Origin: Montifringilla adamsi
Taxonomy: Eukaryota > Chordata > Aves > Passeriformes > Passeridae
Direction of reading: 5' to 3'
Assembly (NCBI GenBank): GCA_017590115.1
Contig: JAGGNK010008226.1
Location: 6,895,283-6,959,282, forward strand
Length of the DNA stretch: 64,000 nucleotides
Shown here: in pieces, positions 45,801-58,362 of the stretch
Position numbering within the stretch: position 1 is the first letter of the stretch
How the letters are laid out: every line of letters begins with the position of its first letter
Position numbers and translations under genes: made by a program
The notes under the pieces: generated by a model
Databases searched by the model: none
Told to the model about the DNA's origin: nothing
The model's input: only the letters and a program-made list of their open reading frames with translations

Positions 45801-46684
45801 TATGAGAAAGGCAGAGAGGGATGTGCCCTCACTCCCAGGGAACACCAGGCTGGCACAGGGGTCACCCAGCCTCTATTCTCTTCTGCAGCATTTCGAACCA
45901 AATCCCCTCAATTTTCCTTCAAACACAGTCCCATCTCCATGCCAGCCTGTGGAGCTGACCAGAACTTGCACAAGGAGTTTCAGATTTAATCCAGCATCCA
46001 AAACAAATAGCTGATAATTCAAATTTTGTGTGTAATATAACAGGGCTATAAAGTGAATTTGTACCCAAAAAAAAAAAAAACCCACAAAAACTATCTGAGA
46101 ATCTAAAAAATGTCAGAGATTTAAGTCCTTGGTGAGAGGGAAGAATCAACTGTACAAAGTAAGTTTTTATTGGCATAAAAAGTAGTAAATTGTTTTTAAA
46201 AAAATCTGGTTTACAAATATCCAGCTTGAGTAGATTTGAAGTGAAGGAAAGAGCAAACTGAATTTGTCAGCCAATACCCTGTGAGGGTCTATGTGGATAC
46301 ATTTATTTTTTATTAATTCCCTATTTGAAAAAAAAAAAAAAAGCCTTATTCAAGAAAATTTACACAAAAAGGGGAAATGAAATTTCTGGAATGGAATTTT
46401 AAATTTTTCAGACAGAATCTCTTTGTTCCCATTATTATTTTTGCAGGATTTTCAAGGAAGAAGGCATTCAAATAACCTCTGTTTCCTTTTCCAAGCGGGT
46501 GGGATCATGTCCGAGGGTGTGGAGTGGGATATTCATGGGAAGGATGGAGAAACTCCTGCCTGGCACAGCTGGAGGACCCTTGTGAAAACACTGGACCTCA
46601 GAGCTGGGCAAGAAACGATTTCACTGAACCCTCATTTCCTTCTGCTCCAGGATACAAAGCTCCAGATCTGACTGGCAGGGCTGA
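45801..46684. other. Non-coding, no recognised feature
   Basis: AT-rich with A runs at about 46065 and 46327. Confidence 0.4.
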
Positions 46685-46965
46685 ATTCCTGATTTTCCCC
46701 TTGGGATTGTTCTACTCCCTCTGAATTGTTATAATATTGAAATTAAGGGGCTCTGAGGCAAAGGTATGGGAGCAGGAATAACAGTTCTTTAGTAGGCAAG
46801 AAAATAAAAATAAATTAAAAATTCAGTAATACAAAACACCACTACTGCCCCATGAACAGAGGATAACTGCCCCACCTTTGACAGATGGTAAACAGAACAC
46901 ACACCCCCATTTCCAACCTAAAACAGTTCCCAAAAAGAGCCAGAAATCCATGGTTCATTTCAGCC
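46685..46965 (-). mobile_element. ERV/LTR-like fragment (antisense)
   Basis: The minus strand reads TGGGGCAGTAGTGGTG, TTATTCCTGCTCCCATACCT and TTGCCTCAGAGCCCCTTAAT, resembling a passerine retroviral LTR or its adjoining region as I remember it. The ends are not defined. Confidence 0.5.
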
Positions 46966-48417
46966 AGGAGAATTGGAATGACATCAGTGAATTATGGAGA
47001 AGCTTGGGAAATGACAGAGCTCAGGAAGCTCCACTCTGAGCTGTGCTTTCCACAGGGAACGGGGCAGCATGGACACAACAACCTTGGTTCATTATTCCAG
47101 GAATGGAAATGGGGATCTGGGCTGTTCCTTATCCAACAGGATAAACATCCAGGACTTCTGTGCTCTGGAACAACGGGTTGGCCTAAATAAAGATGAGAAG
47201 GGGCTGTCAAAGCCTCATAAATCAGGATTTTGGGAATGGGCAGCAGTGCAGGGCGTGAAAGGAGAGTTTGCACTTTGGAATATTTGGTTTTGGGGCTGTG
47301 CTTTGAGCCCAGCTCAGGGCTGCAGGTTCCTAAAAACAGCCCCATCCCTCCTCATCCCTGGCAGCCTTCCCTCCCAAAAAGGGCTGGACAGAGCCTGGCA
47401 GTGCAGGGTGATCTCTGCTCATGGGGATTTTGGTGGTGTGCAGGCAGTGCCTGTGGGGTGTCCTCTGGATTCACCTGGAGGAAGGGAAAATTCCCAAAAA
47501 ACCCCAGGGAATGCCCCTGGCTGGGCAGGGGAAGGCAGGCAGGGGTTGGAGAACAGAGCTGGAGAGGTTTCACTTCTTCAGCAATGAGCATGAATTATTT
47601 TCCTGGCTTTAATTGCTGTTATTGTAGTCTCAGTTCTATTTTAATCCAGTTGAAAAAGCAATAAATCTCTATTTTCAGCGTGATTATCACTCAGGAGGAG
47701 CCCATCACAAATGCAAACAGGATGTGATAAATCAGATTTACTTCTCCTTTTTTTTCTTTTCAATTTTCCCTCTGCTCCAGCACTTGCCTGTGATAAATCC
47801 TTGTTATGCACTAGGATTTCCCTGGGCTTTACTGTGGGATAACACAGCTTCCCAGGATTTTAATTTTTTTTTTCTGGAAAACAGAATGGGGAATATTAAA
47901 TTTTATGTTGTGGGAGGAAAATCAAGACAAAATGAAGTTTCCAGGTTCTTGGGAGTCATCAGGGCTGAAGGAAAAGGATATTTTAAATAGTTGTTATTAC
48001 ATAAAACTATCAGGAAGGAAAATATCAGGAAATAAAATATCCTTTTCTATGGGTTGTCTGGAATTCCATGCGGCAGGAGATGGAAACTCAAGTCCTGGAG
48101 GAAAATCCTTGGTAAAATGCGTGGTGGGAGCAGGTTGGACGTGAATGATTCACCTTGGAATTTGCAAAACCCAGCTCAGTTTGGTGTCTGGCATTTTTGG
48201 GACTGTGGTATTCCCTGGGAGGCCCAAATCCTGCTCCTGCAGGACTCCAGCTCCTCTCCCTCTGCCCCCAGGGGATCCAGGCCCTGGGCAGCTCCTGGAT
48301 TTGTTGCTTTTGGGATGGAACTGATTTGTGCTGCTGAAATGAGGCCAGACAACAAAACTCCGTGAGAATTTGGGATTTTTGTCCCGCTCCCAACGCTCAC
48401 CTCTGGGATTCCTTCTT
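46966..48417. other. Non-coding, no recognised gene
   Basis: Frames of 144-172 codons at 47069-47664 overlap in different phases and on both strands, without motifs. Confidence 0.4.
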
Positions 48418-48556
48418 GCCCAGAGCAGCTGTGGCTGCCCCTGGAGCCCTGGAAGAGCAAGGCCAGGTTGGACATTGGGCTTTGGAGCACCTGGGACAGT
48501 GGGAGGTGTCCCTGCCATGGCAGGGGTGGGATGGGATGGATTTTAACCCATCCTGG
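48418..48556 (+). mobile_element. CR1 3' fragment
   Basis: AGCTGTGGCTGCCCCTGGAG, AGGCCAGGTTGGACATTGGG and GGTGTCCCTGCCATGGCAGG. The terminal repeats are lost. Confidence 0.82.
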
Positions 48557-50462
48557 AATTTGGGCACCTGGATTTGCCAAGCCCAGCTCCCTGTCCCATT
48601 CTTTGGGAGCCTTTGGAAATGCTGGATTTTTCTGGGAATGTCCTGAGACACTCCTGGAGGGGAACAATTCCAGCCAGCTGAATAAGGAATTGCAGAAGGG
48701 GAAATGATATCTTCAACAGGGGAAAATTGAGTTATCAGAACTGCTCTGGTGTTGACTCTGAGATCATCTGGCTGGAGCAGGGACTGAAACTCTGCTCCTG
48801 CCTCAGCAGTGGCATTTAAAACCCCAGCTCTTGTCTATAAACCAGGATTAATCTGTTCTTTTCCCTGAATTTTCAGTCAATACGACAGCACGTGGCTTAG
48901 CCGGGTTTGCCTTTCTTTTAAGGAAAACATTTCTTTGTCACCTGGATAACCACAGAGAAAAGGGGAAGAATTTTTTTTGTTCTGGGGTGATTTCTGCTGT
49001 GCTTGCTGAAGGATTTCATACTATGGGCCCTGATATCAGCCTGGAGCATCTGATGGTTTCCCTGCCACTTCCACTGTTCTCCTCCTGCTGCATTTCACTT
49101 TTCACCAAAATTCCAGTTTTTTCTCCTGCCCCAAACTTGCTCTTTCCCAAGGGACATTTTCTGTGTGAGTTCCCACCTGCTTCCCTCAGAGTCTGGGTAC
49201 TGAAATAACGGTGCTGTGCTGAAAATAAAATCATTTCAAAGTACATTTCATCCCTTTTTGGGTTGATATCCAGTCCTTTTTCCCCTCTGGAGGAAATGAT
49301 GCTCCTCCCCAAGGCAGGGCTGGGGGTCCTGGCTGCCTCCTCTCCCCTCAGAGCCAGGGATGTTTGTGCTCCTTTCAGCCCCTTTGGAAACTCCTTCCCA
49401 CCCTTGCTCTCTTTTTTTTTCATTTTTTTCTGCAGTCATTTTTCACTCTGATGCTCTCAGATGAAGGTCAGGTGGATCTCTTGTGTTTTTCTTGAAGGAA
49501 TAAGTTGTCAAATAAAGACAAATTAGTCTGGTATCACCTCCCAGTTTCCATTTATCCTCATTTGTTTACTCTGACTTATAATTTTTCATGTAATAACTCT
49601 TCTGCCTTTCAAAAAACGCTGGAGCTATCCAGAAAATATGGGAATTAAAGCTTATAAAGCCTGCAGCACCTATAGAATATGTCTATAAAATTAAATATAG
49701 CCAGAGACACCAGAACCATGAGTGTGGAATTTTTCACTCCTTCGAGCTCCACACAAATTCTGTTATTTGCAGTTTCTTTTTCTTTTTTTTTTTTTTTTTT
49801 AATCTCAAGAATATGAAACATAATCTGCCTTTCCAGATTTTCCTACCTGCATATTTTGGAAAAATTGAAAATACGTGTCTCAGAAGGAAATGAGGGAGTG
49901 CACAGCCTGGATCTTGTCCCCTCCAAGGTGGCAGCAGTGCCACCTTTTCCTGTCCCACATCTGCCCAGGACACCCAAGGGCACAAGGATGGCTTTTGTGA
50001 TTCACACTGACCCAAATCGCTTTTTGGGGATATCTTCTACCAGTGCTCATCAGTTCTCACAGCAACTTCCAACAGTTTTCTCCTGCTGGATGGAAAATAG
50101 CCCAACAAAAGGGGGAGAGATATTTATATTTCATCCTCCTGAAATTTTCTCCCGCTGCTGAGATCCTGACAATAATCCTCAGTCTCCACATTTCTCACTG
50201 CAAACAACAGCACAAAGTTATTAATTCACCTCGTCAAGAAATACAGGTAAAATCATAAAATAAAACCATCAAAATCATAAAATCATATCCACTCCTCCTC
50301 CTCCAGCTGGAATGACTCTTGAAATCCAAGATGGATTTGGTGAATTTTTATTTTACTGCCCCAGTTTCAGCTGCTCAGCTGAGTTTCCCTGTGCCCACAG
50401 CACAGCCAAGGGAGGTTTAGGGCTTTTGTGTCCCATCCTTGAAGGCAAAGGGGTTCTTCCCA
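48557..50462. other. Non-coding, no recognised gene
   Basis: Contains a T run at about 49783-49801 and a short pyrimidine run at about 49410. A 135-codon minus frame (49016-49423) shows no domain. Confidence 0.4.
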
Positions 50463-50535
50463 TAATCCCAGAATCTCTGAGGTTGGAAAACACCTCCAGG
50501 ATCACCAAATCCATCCCCACCTCGTGACCCAGAGC
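50463..50535 (-). mobile_element. Short CR1 terminus
   Basis: TAATCCCAGAATCTCTGAGG, TTGGAAAACACCTCCAGGAT and CACCAAATCCATCCCCACCT. Confidence 0.65.
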
Positions 50536-51861
50536 AGAGCACAGAGATAAAGAAAGAAAAATCCCAACAAAAGATCTGGTTGGGAAATAAAAATCAAGAA
50601 ATAATAATCAAGAAATTTAAAAAATCAAGAGCCACAGGCTGATTTGTAGCTGGGGGATCCCATTGGGGGATGATGTTTTTAAGACCTGGATATATTTTTG
50701 TGGAAGAAAAATCATCCAGCACAAGGATGGAATTCCGAATGAAAGAAGAATTTCATTAAGTCCTAATGGAAGGGGGGAAGAACAATGTGGAAAAAACCAA
50801 AAAAAAACAGTGAAGAAATAAAAATAAATGCTGGGGAGCTGAGTGCTGCCCTGGAAATGAGGAGGTGGCAGCTGAAATGAGGCAGTGATGGCTCTGCCTG
50901 CTGCCTCCGGGCCCTCAGAGCACTCTCTCAAGATAATTCACTGTTAATTAACTTTCCCTTTCCCCAGAGGATCTCAGAGTCCAGTTGCTTTTAGACCCAC
51001 CGAGAAAATCGGGTTTAATTCTTTTTCCTGGGTTTAAAGTCACGAGTGGGAGGTGAGGCTGAGGTGAGGGAGGATCCTGGGATTTCTCTCCAGCCTGAGT
51101 TGGTTGTAAGGGAATTTCTGGGAATAAAAAGGTGTTTGTGCTGCTCTGGAGTCACTCAAAACAAAAGTCTGGTAGCACAGAAGATTTACATCCCTCTGAA
51201 TTTTATATTTTTATTGTCCTTGGCTGGATTGGGGTTTCAAGTGATGTTCCTTGTTTGAGGAACAAAATTTGGGAATACTTGGTGAGGGGAGTGCTCAAGG
51301 CTGAGCCCTGGGAAATCACCATTTCACATTTCCTTTTCTGCTGGAAACACTTTTCTGTTTTTGTTTTTATGTATTTGAAGGAGAAATCCTCCTCTGCCCA
51401 TGCTTAGGACAGGGTTCATCTCCACAGCTGAATGAGATTTGTTGCTGAGGCTGAAAGGAGATGCCTGGGGCACCTCTTCGGTTTGCAGTTTCCTTTTCCT
51501 TCCTGGGAAAATCCCAGATTTCCCTGGCACCTGGCTGAGGATGCCAAAGGACAATTCCAGTTCCTGTTTTCACCTCATTTCCAGAGATCATTTGCAGCCC
51601 CCTGCATTTCAGGACCATTGTTTTCTACCAGGGCTGCAGCCTCTCATTTCAAAACAAACATTGTCCTCCAGAGCCACTGAGGAAAAGCTGCTGCACTGAC
51701 TTATCTCCATCAGCAGCTGCTGGGGATAAATTGCATTTTAATGATCATACTGGGGGTAAAATTAGCTCCTGCTGTGGGCATTATTAATTAGGCCAACACC
51801 ACCCTTGCTCATATTCTGCTTTCCCCGCTAGCCTCTGCTGGATTTGAGTGGAATTATTTCC
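50536..51861. other. Non-coding, no recognised gene
   Basis: AT-rich near 50540-50620 with repeated AATAATCAAGAAAT-type words. Otherwise unique-looking. Confidence 0.4.
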
Positions 51862-52075
51862 CTGTCTGCTCAGGGGGACTGGCTGCAGATGGAAAGAGAG
51901 GAGATTTAGAGGGATTTTGGGAAGGAATTGTTCCCCTGGAAGTGTCCAAGGCTATGTAGGACAGGGCTTGGAGCAGCCTGGGACAGTGGAAGGTGTCCCT
52001 GATATGGCAGGGTGGCGCTGGGTGATTTTAATTCCCTCCCAACCCAAACAATTCCATAATTCCATAACTCTGAGG
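51862..52075 (+). mobile_element. CR1 3' fragment
   Basis: GGGACTGGCTGCAGATGGAA, GGGACAGTGGAAGGTGTCCC, CTCCCAACCCAAACAATTCC and ATAATTCCATAACTC. Confidence 0.82.
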
Positions 52076-52231
52076 GTGTTGTTGTCCCTTGAAGAAGGAA
52101 AACCAAGTCACAGCCAAGGAGCAAAATTGTGTCCATTTCCCTGCGAGGAAGCAGTGGGATGAAAAAACTGAGTCTGCAACAAATCTTAAATAAATAGGTA
52201 ATTAAAAAATAAAAATAAGGAAGAAGTGTTA

Positions 52232-52703
52232 ATGCCTCAGGTTTAGCTTTTCTATTTTTCACATTCTGAGCTGCTTTAGTGTGTGGGTCTGGGTTCACAC
52301 CAGGGGATGGTGAGCTCTGAGCACAGAGCAGGGAGACAAAACAATTCCTGCTCCAGCTGGGCACCAAGGACAAATGATCCAAATCTCAGCCCAGGAGCAC
52401 AAACCCCGTGGGCTGGAGAGAGAAAAACAAGCAGGATGGGAGTGCAGGGGCTGAGCTGGAATTGGACACTGAACTGCAATGTGCACATGGAGCAGAGCTG
52501 ATCCCAGGGAGAGACCCCGTGAGCGCTCGTGCATTTTGGGACCATTTGGGTTCATCTTGGGGGCAGCCCTGGCTGGGCTCTTGTGCTGCCCAAGGTGGAT
52601 CCATGGAGGAGATCCTTGGAATCAATCCCTGCTTTATTCTGTAACTCTGTCCAGCCTCTGCTCTGGGGCAGCCTGCACAAGGCATCAGTGGATCTTACAG
52701 ATC
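52232..52703 (+). mobile_element. CR1-tailed retroposon, copy C
   Basis: Starts ATGCCTCAGGTTTAGCTTTT and carries the body shared with copies A and B. The CR1-like terminal part is shortened; the match ends around GGCATCAGTGGATCTTACAG. Opposite orientation to A and B. It lies only about 160 bp after another CR1. Confidence 0.78.
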
Positions 52704-54055
52704 ACGAGGTAAAAATATTTCCTTTCAAGTACAACCCCATCCCCAAAGCTGCTTCCCAAATTCCAGAGGCTGCTGAGAGCATTTGGGTGGAAAGAAACAA
52801 AACCAAAACACAGTGGAGATGGGAAGGCAGCAGCAATAAAGCAAATTAAAGCAGAGTGGTGCAAATTATATCTAGAAAGAAAAGTCCTCCCTAATCCTTT
52901 TGGAGCAGGAAGCTGCACAGATGATGTGACATCCACCCAGGCAAGGATTTGTCCCTGCAGCAATTAAAATCTGGAGTTACAAATATTTCAACTACAGTCA
53001 CAGCTCTTTGACACCTCACACCCCACAATGTAAAGAGAATCTGGCAGAGTCCAACTATGGATGTGCATTAAAAGCTCCTCAGATCTGGACTGGAACCTCT
53101 CACTTGTTTTTCTGAATAATTTGTTTTGTTTTGCAGGTGTCCAGCGCTGTCTGAATTCTGGAACACTTGATCAAAATTTAAATCTCCCAAAAAGAATGTG
53201 AAGTCAAATTTCAGCTGAGAATATTATATTAAAAATCTGTTAGCAGTGAATCCACTGGCTGTTATGTGTAAAATGTGTGCTTCAAATTTTATGAAGTACA
53301 AATATTTATATTTTAATTTTTTCAAAATTTGGGCTTTCTTTATATGGAAAAATCAAAGGGGGGGGCTGGTTTTGAATTTTAATTTTTTTTTAATTAGCTG
53401 TCAAAGGATTCACCTGCTGATGTATAAAAATCAGCCCTGACCACAGGCCCAGCTGGGATTTATTCTTTGCTTTCCTTTGTACCCTGTGCTCCTCCAACCA
53501 GGCCTGGAATCACCTGCTGGAGACCAGCTCCAATTCCCTCCCCACATCTGCCTTTGTCAATTAAATAATTAAAGGTGTTAAATGCCCTCCTTGTGCTTCC
53601 TCCTCCTCCCTCAGAGCAGCTCCAGCCATGGCAAATGCTTCTTTTTCTGCTCCCAAGGTCCCTTTGAAGAAGTTTTTTTTGGAAAAGCAGTTTATTTTAG
53701 GTGGAGAGCCCAGTGACTAGAAATATTTGTCCTTTAATGCATTTATATTTTACTTTAATGCATTTATATTGCACTTCTTTCCCTGCTTGAAAAGTTTATT
53801 ATTAAGGAGTGATGAGAAAAACCAATGGCTAAAGGAAAATGAATCCACTCCTCGGAATATTCAGTGTGTAATCCGTGGTACAGGATGAACCAGGAATTAT
53901 CCTTATTTCAACCTTCCAGCCAGGAGCAGCAAACTGAAATTCTCAATCCTGTCAGAACACTTCAAAAGGTGAGCACGCAAAAGGTGTTTCACACACTCTT
54001 TTATTGTGAATTATTATTGTTATCGTTAGGGGAGTGTGACCCCATTTTCAGGTTT
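52704..54055. other. Non-coding, no recognised gene
   Basis: AT-rich. A 22-bp direct repeat (TTTAATGCATTTATATT) occurs at about 53734 and 53755. No exon is recognised. Confidence 0.4.
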
Positions 54056-54205
54056 GAAAATGAGGATTTGAAGTATTGTGAATTGGAAAATGAGGATTTG
54101 AAGTATTGTGAATTGGAAAATGAGGATTTGAATAATTCTGAATTGGAAAATGAGGATTTGAATAATTCTGAATTGGAAAATGAGGATTTGAATAATTCTG
54201 AAGGG
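54056..54205. repeat. 30-bp minisatellite, five units
   Basis: Five exact-length units of GAAAATGAGGATTTGAAKWA plus TTSTGAATTG. Two variants occur as a block of two (AAGTATTGT) then a block of three (AATAATTCT). Thirty bases are ten codons, so the plus frame 53864-54409 (181 codons) carries ENEDLKYCEL / ENEDLNNSEL repeats, and the minus strand stays open too. Confidence 0.95.
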
Positions 54206-54770
54206 AATTCAATTCGAATTCCCTTTGGCAGGGGAAAGGAGCTGCTCTGGAGGGAACCTCTTTGTCCAGCCCCTCCTGTTCCATCACCTGTCACTCCAGG
54301 GGAAGAGCAGCACATCTGGGGTCACTTAATTGCTGCCAAAACCTGTGGGGAGAAACCAAATCCCTTGGGAATACCTGCTGCTGGCCCCTTGCATGGTTTG
54401 AAGTGCTGAGGAATGTCTGAGAGGTGTCAGTGCCGAGATGGAGAGGAGATTTCCCCAGGCAAAATACTTGTGGGTCTTAAAATGTTTTCTTTTGCCTGCA
54501 GGAAGGACACTTGTCCAAATGTTTCCCACGTGGGCTGAAATTCTGGGGTTTTTACAGATAGAGGGAGAATTTCAGCCCTGGCACAGAGGGTAAAGCACAT
54601 TTTGGAGAGGTTTCTGCTTGGAAATGTCTCTGCTCCGCTGCCCAAAACAAGGAATCCCACAGGGAAAGCTGGGTTTGATGGGAACCAAGGCTGCTCTGCA
54701 AAGCTGGGTTTGGAGCAGGGAAAGGAACCCTGGTCTTGCACAAATCAGGAGGAGCCTGCACAGATCCCTG
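54206..54770. other. Non-coding spacer between two 30-bp minisatellites
   Basis: No recognised feature. Confidence 0.4.
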
Positions 54771-54890
54771 CAGGGAATGGGAAAATGCACCTGACATTCC
54801 CAGGGAATGGGAAAATACACCTAAAATTTCCAGGGAATGGGAAAGTGCACGTAAAATTCTCAAGGAATGGGAAAATACGCCTAAAATTTC
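54771..54890. repeat. Second 30-bp minisatellite, four units
   Basis: Units at 54771, 54801, 54831 and 54861 start CARGGAATGGGAAARTRCRC and end CTAAAATTTC or a close variant. The motif is unrelated to that at 54056 although the period is the same. The plus frame (54602-55120) reads GNGKMHLTFP / GNGKIHLKFP repeats. Confidence 0.93.
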
Positions 54891-54904
54891 CTCCTAATTT
54901 GTGC

Positions 54905-55080
54905 AAGATATTCCTTCCCAATATCCCATCCATCCCTGTCCTCTGGCAGTGGGAGCCATTCCCTGTGTCCTGTCCCTCCATGCCTTGTCCCCAGTCCCTC
55001 TCCAGCTCTCCTGGAGCCCCTTCAGGCCCTGGCAAGGCTCTGAGCTCTCCCTGGAGCCTTCTTCTCTCCAGTCCTGATTT
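54905..55080 (-). mobile_element. CR1 fragment, 5' part of the usual 3' region
   Basis: ATATCCCATCCATCCCTGTC, TTGTCCCCAGTCCCTCTCCA and GGAGCCCCTTCAGGCCCTGG are the antisense of the front part of the copy at 27045. The end-proximal half is missing. The minisatellite at 54771 adjoins it. Confidence 0.8.
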
Positions 55081-55734
55081 TACCTTCCTTAGGCTTGGAA
55101 TTTTTGGGAAAACACAATGAAAGCCAAACCATTCTATTGGAGTTGTAAATATTTCCTTGGAGTTGTTTGCCATTTAGGGTTCATTGACTCATAGGAAAAA
55201 TTTAAATAATAATAATTTAAGTAATGTCTATCACATTATTCAGAATATATTTTCATATCTTACCCTAAACCTTTATCTTACCCTAAAGCCTCTTCTTTGA
55301 AAGTGGATCCTTTTTTTAATTGCTGGAGAGATTCTTCCCATCTGGTCCCATCTTGGATTTCAGCACCTTTGGATGCTGGGAGGTTTTTACTGCTTGGAGG
55401 ATAGAAAGATCCCTGCCCCATCCTGACACTGACAAATTGAGCCCTTGCATTTGCTGCACTTCCAGCAGAAACCTTCCCGTCACATCCAGGGAGGAATGTT
55501 CAGTATTGCCCTCTGAAAAGGGGTTTGGAGGAAGCAGAATCCCTGCAGGCAAATCCCCATCCCCTGTCCCAGGGGAGAAGAGGCTCAGCCCCTGCACAAA
55601 GCACCAGTTAAACATTTCTGTTCCAAAATAAGTCCTGTCAGACTAAGCCCTTTTCTGACCCAGACATGGGGTAACTGAGAGGCCTTTTAAAAACTTCCAT
55701 TCCATTTTCAGTCTCCTGTGAAGGGTGAGACAAT
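55081..55734. other. Non-coding, no recognised feature
   Basis: A pair of overlapping frames of about 100 codons on opposite strands (55316-55631) without motifs. Confidence 0.4.
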
Positions 55735-56110
55735 ACAGATAATTCACGCCATCACAATCAGAAGCTAATTATTTTTTAATTACAATATATTATAAGGGTT
55801 TCTTGGCCTATCAGCTTTTGCCACACATTATTGTAAATGCTTTAAAGCCCATTATCTAAAATTACCCCTCGTGGCTCCTACTACGATGATTTCATCTTTC
55901 ATGGTTCTATTTCTCCAAAGTATCCAGTCTTATTTGCAAGGCCATTTCTTGAAACTCGTTTCTAGCTCCATTTCTCTCTCAACAATATCTGTCTTCCTCT
56001 TTGACATTTCTAAATCAAAGTTCTTATCTCAAAGTTCACATACAAATGTATACTATGTGAACCTTCTATCAAGTTTTAAAAATTTTCAGCAAATCCATTT
56101 CCCACACTGG
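55735..56110 (-). mobile_element. LTR-like element (antisense)
   Basis: The minus strand runs GTATGTGAACTTTGAGATAA, AAATGGAGCTAGAAACGAGT, ACGAGGGGTAATTTTAGATA and CAAAAGCTGATAGGCCAAGA, the style of a decayed ERVL-type avian LTR. The ends and any target-site duplication are not resolved. Confidence 0.5.
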
Positions 56111-58362
56111 CCCACGTTTATTTATGGGGGTTTTAGGCTGGTGTGCCACAAAAAGGAACTTTTAAGTGTTGAAAATGCAGGGGTTTCATTTTGCCAGCTG
56201 TAATTAAATCACTGAAATGATTTCTGCCCTCTGTTATCACATCTGAGGGATCTTTTCTCCCAACCCCCAGATGAGAAATGAGAGTGCTCTCAGCCTGAAT
56301 GAACACTGACAAAAAGCTCCAGCTGCTTGTGGTTTCAAGGAGAGGGAAATCCAAACTAAACCCTTCTTCAAGCTGCTTTATGGCTTTCAGATGAAAGTAA
56401 TATTTCATATATTTTCATGTTTGCATCAAAATTCGTCTGTGTACAAAAAGTGTGTTGGTCTCTCCTTTTTCTGGGTTTCAGAATTGCCAGGGAATATTTT
56501 CTGTTCAATGTTTTCTGTGTGATCCAGAGGCTGCCTGCAGCCTCACCAGGGCATGGCTGGGACTTCAGAGCTTCCCAGAGGAAAAAAAAAAAAATTCCTC
56601 TTGAAATTGTTTTGGACAGGAGTAATAAATCAATATAAATGATGGAATAAACCTCTGGGCTTTATTCTTGCCAGCCCATGCCAGGGAACATTTCATGGAA
56701 TAAGTGATGACATCTTCCTTAGAGAAAAGAGGGATGGAGTGAATTATCTACAGAAAAGGTCAATGCTCTGTTCCCTGGCTCTCCTTTACAAATCTTTCTG
56801 AGGAAAACCAAAATGTGCTGCCCTTTTCAAGTCCTTTCTTACACCTGGCTCTGTTTACCTGCTGCACCCTCTCTGATGAAGGGCTTGGATTCTCGCCTGC
56901 ATCTTGTCTTTTCCCATCATGGGAATAATATAAACAATGGGAATAAATTACCCAAAATCTGCTCTCAACCTGCATTTCATTAAAAAATAGCTGAATAGTC
57001 CCCCCAGAATTAACCAGAAGCTGCAGCTCCTTCTCCTTTGTTCCCAGTAATGGAAGTTATTTCCAGATTAGAAGGAGTCACCCTCTGGCTGCAGAGAAAT
57101 AATTTGAATTCCCCCTCGCTGGCAGGATCCTTTCCCATCTGTGGGCAGATTTCATTCTTTATCTCGTATTAAACCCAGAGGTGTTATTAAAATCCAGTAT
57201 AATTTCAGATCTGCAGGGAGCTCTGTGATAGTTGTAAGAGAAGAGGCTGAAAATAACATTTAAATCTTCATTGATGTGGCCATTCCAACGGGGCTTTGAA
57301 TTGTATTTTTGTGTTTTCTCACCTGTGCCAAGTGTCATTTCCAGCAAAGTGCTGGAAAAATCAATCCAGTTTATTTCAAAAGGCAGGAAATGTGGGCACT
57401 TGAGCGAGTCCCAGCTTGTGAGGCCAGGAGAGGAAGGGATGAGTGACTCCTGAGGTGGAATCAGAGAGCAAAATCTGGGGCCCTGCTCCTCTCCAGCTGG
57501 GAATGACAGATGGAGATGGATGCTGATGGATCCTCAGCTTTCTTCCCTCTATTGCAGCCCAAGTGCCAGGCCTGGAAAAGAACAATTTATGTGCTGACAA
57601 ACCTCCTTTATAAATGAATTTTTGACTTTCAGACAGCCGCAGGTTCCTTTTTTGAGCACTTGGGTGGGTTCTGGTTTATTTTCTTGGAGATTTGACAAAG
57701 GCAGCACATAAGTGATGGTATCTCCCACTGATAGATTCTCTGTTTCTTATACCCAGAGAAGAAATAATCCTGTTTATAAAATGTTTTTTGAGTGAAACAG
57801 TTCTATTCTTATCTGAGATGATGGTTTTGCTCGCACTTGTATTGATCAAGAAATATAAGTGAATGTTGCCTTGGTTACCTTTGCAAAACTCAGTATTTTT
57901 ATCCTTGTTTGTCAGAGCTGTGCTGTATAAAATCCCATTTTCTTTTTGAATCTATATTTCTGACCATTAATCAATAACTTTGTCCGTTCTGATTAAGTTG
58001 TTTTTGTTTTTTTTTTTTAATATTGTACTTTCACTTTTCTCTGGCCTTTTTTGGGGCAAATTTCCTCTTATTAATATATATAACATAATATTGGGAATGA
58101 GCTAAAAACTTTTCCCAGGAACCCACCACTCCCTCCCCCTGTGCTCATTCCCACAGAGCTGGGATGTCAATCAGAGCCTTAAAAATTAATTTAATTTGGG
58201 AAATATCTTTTCTTTTTGTAGTCTTAAGGAGGTGAAATCGAATATTCCTTGGCATGTGGAGTTAGGGAAGTTCCCCCTGTCCCTCCCTGCCTTTCTGACC
58301 GTCCACTTTCCATCAAAATAAACCAGGAATGCAAAGCCAAGGAATTCTAGGAAGGAGCCTGC
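56111..58362. other. Non-coding; AT-rich candidate element at 57610-58000
   Basis: 57610-58000 has GATA-type and homeodomain-type words (ACTGATAGATTC, TTCTTATCTGAGATGATGG, CCATTAATCAATAAC) in unique-looking sequence. The rest shows no exon or repeat apart from a purine run at about 56580. Confidence 0.35.

Noticed and set aside
54056..54205. CRISPR-like array
   Set aside because: Direct 30-bp tandem units with no spacers.
53864..54409. 181-codon plus frame with ten-residue acidic repeats
   Set aside because: The repeats are a 30-bp minisatellite that keeps all phases open. Nothing outside it looks coding. Kept only as a finding to test.
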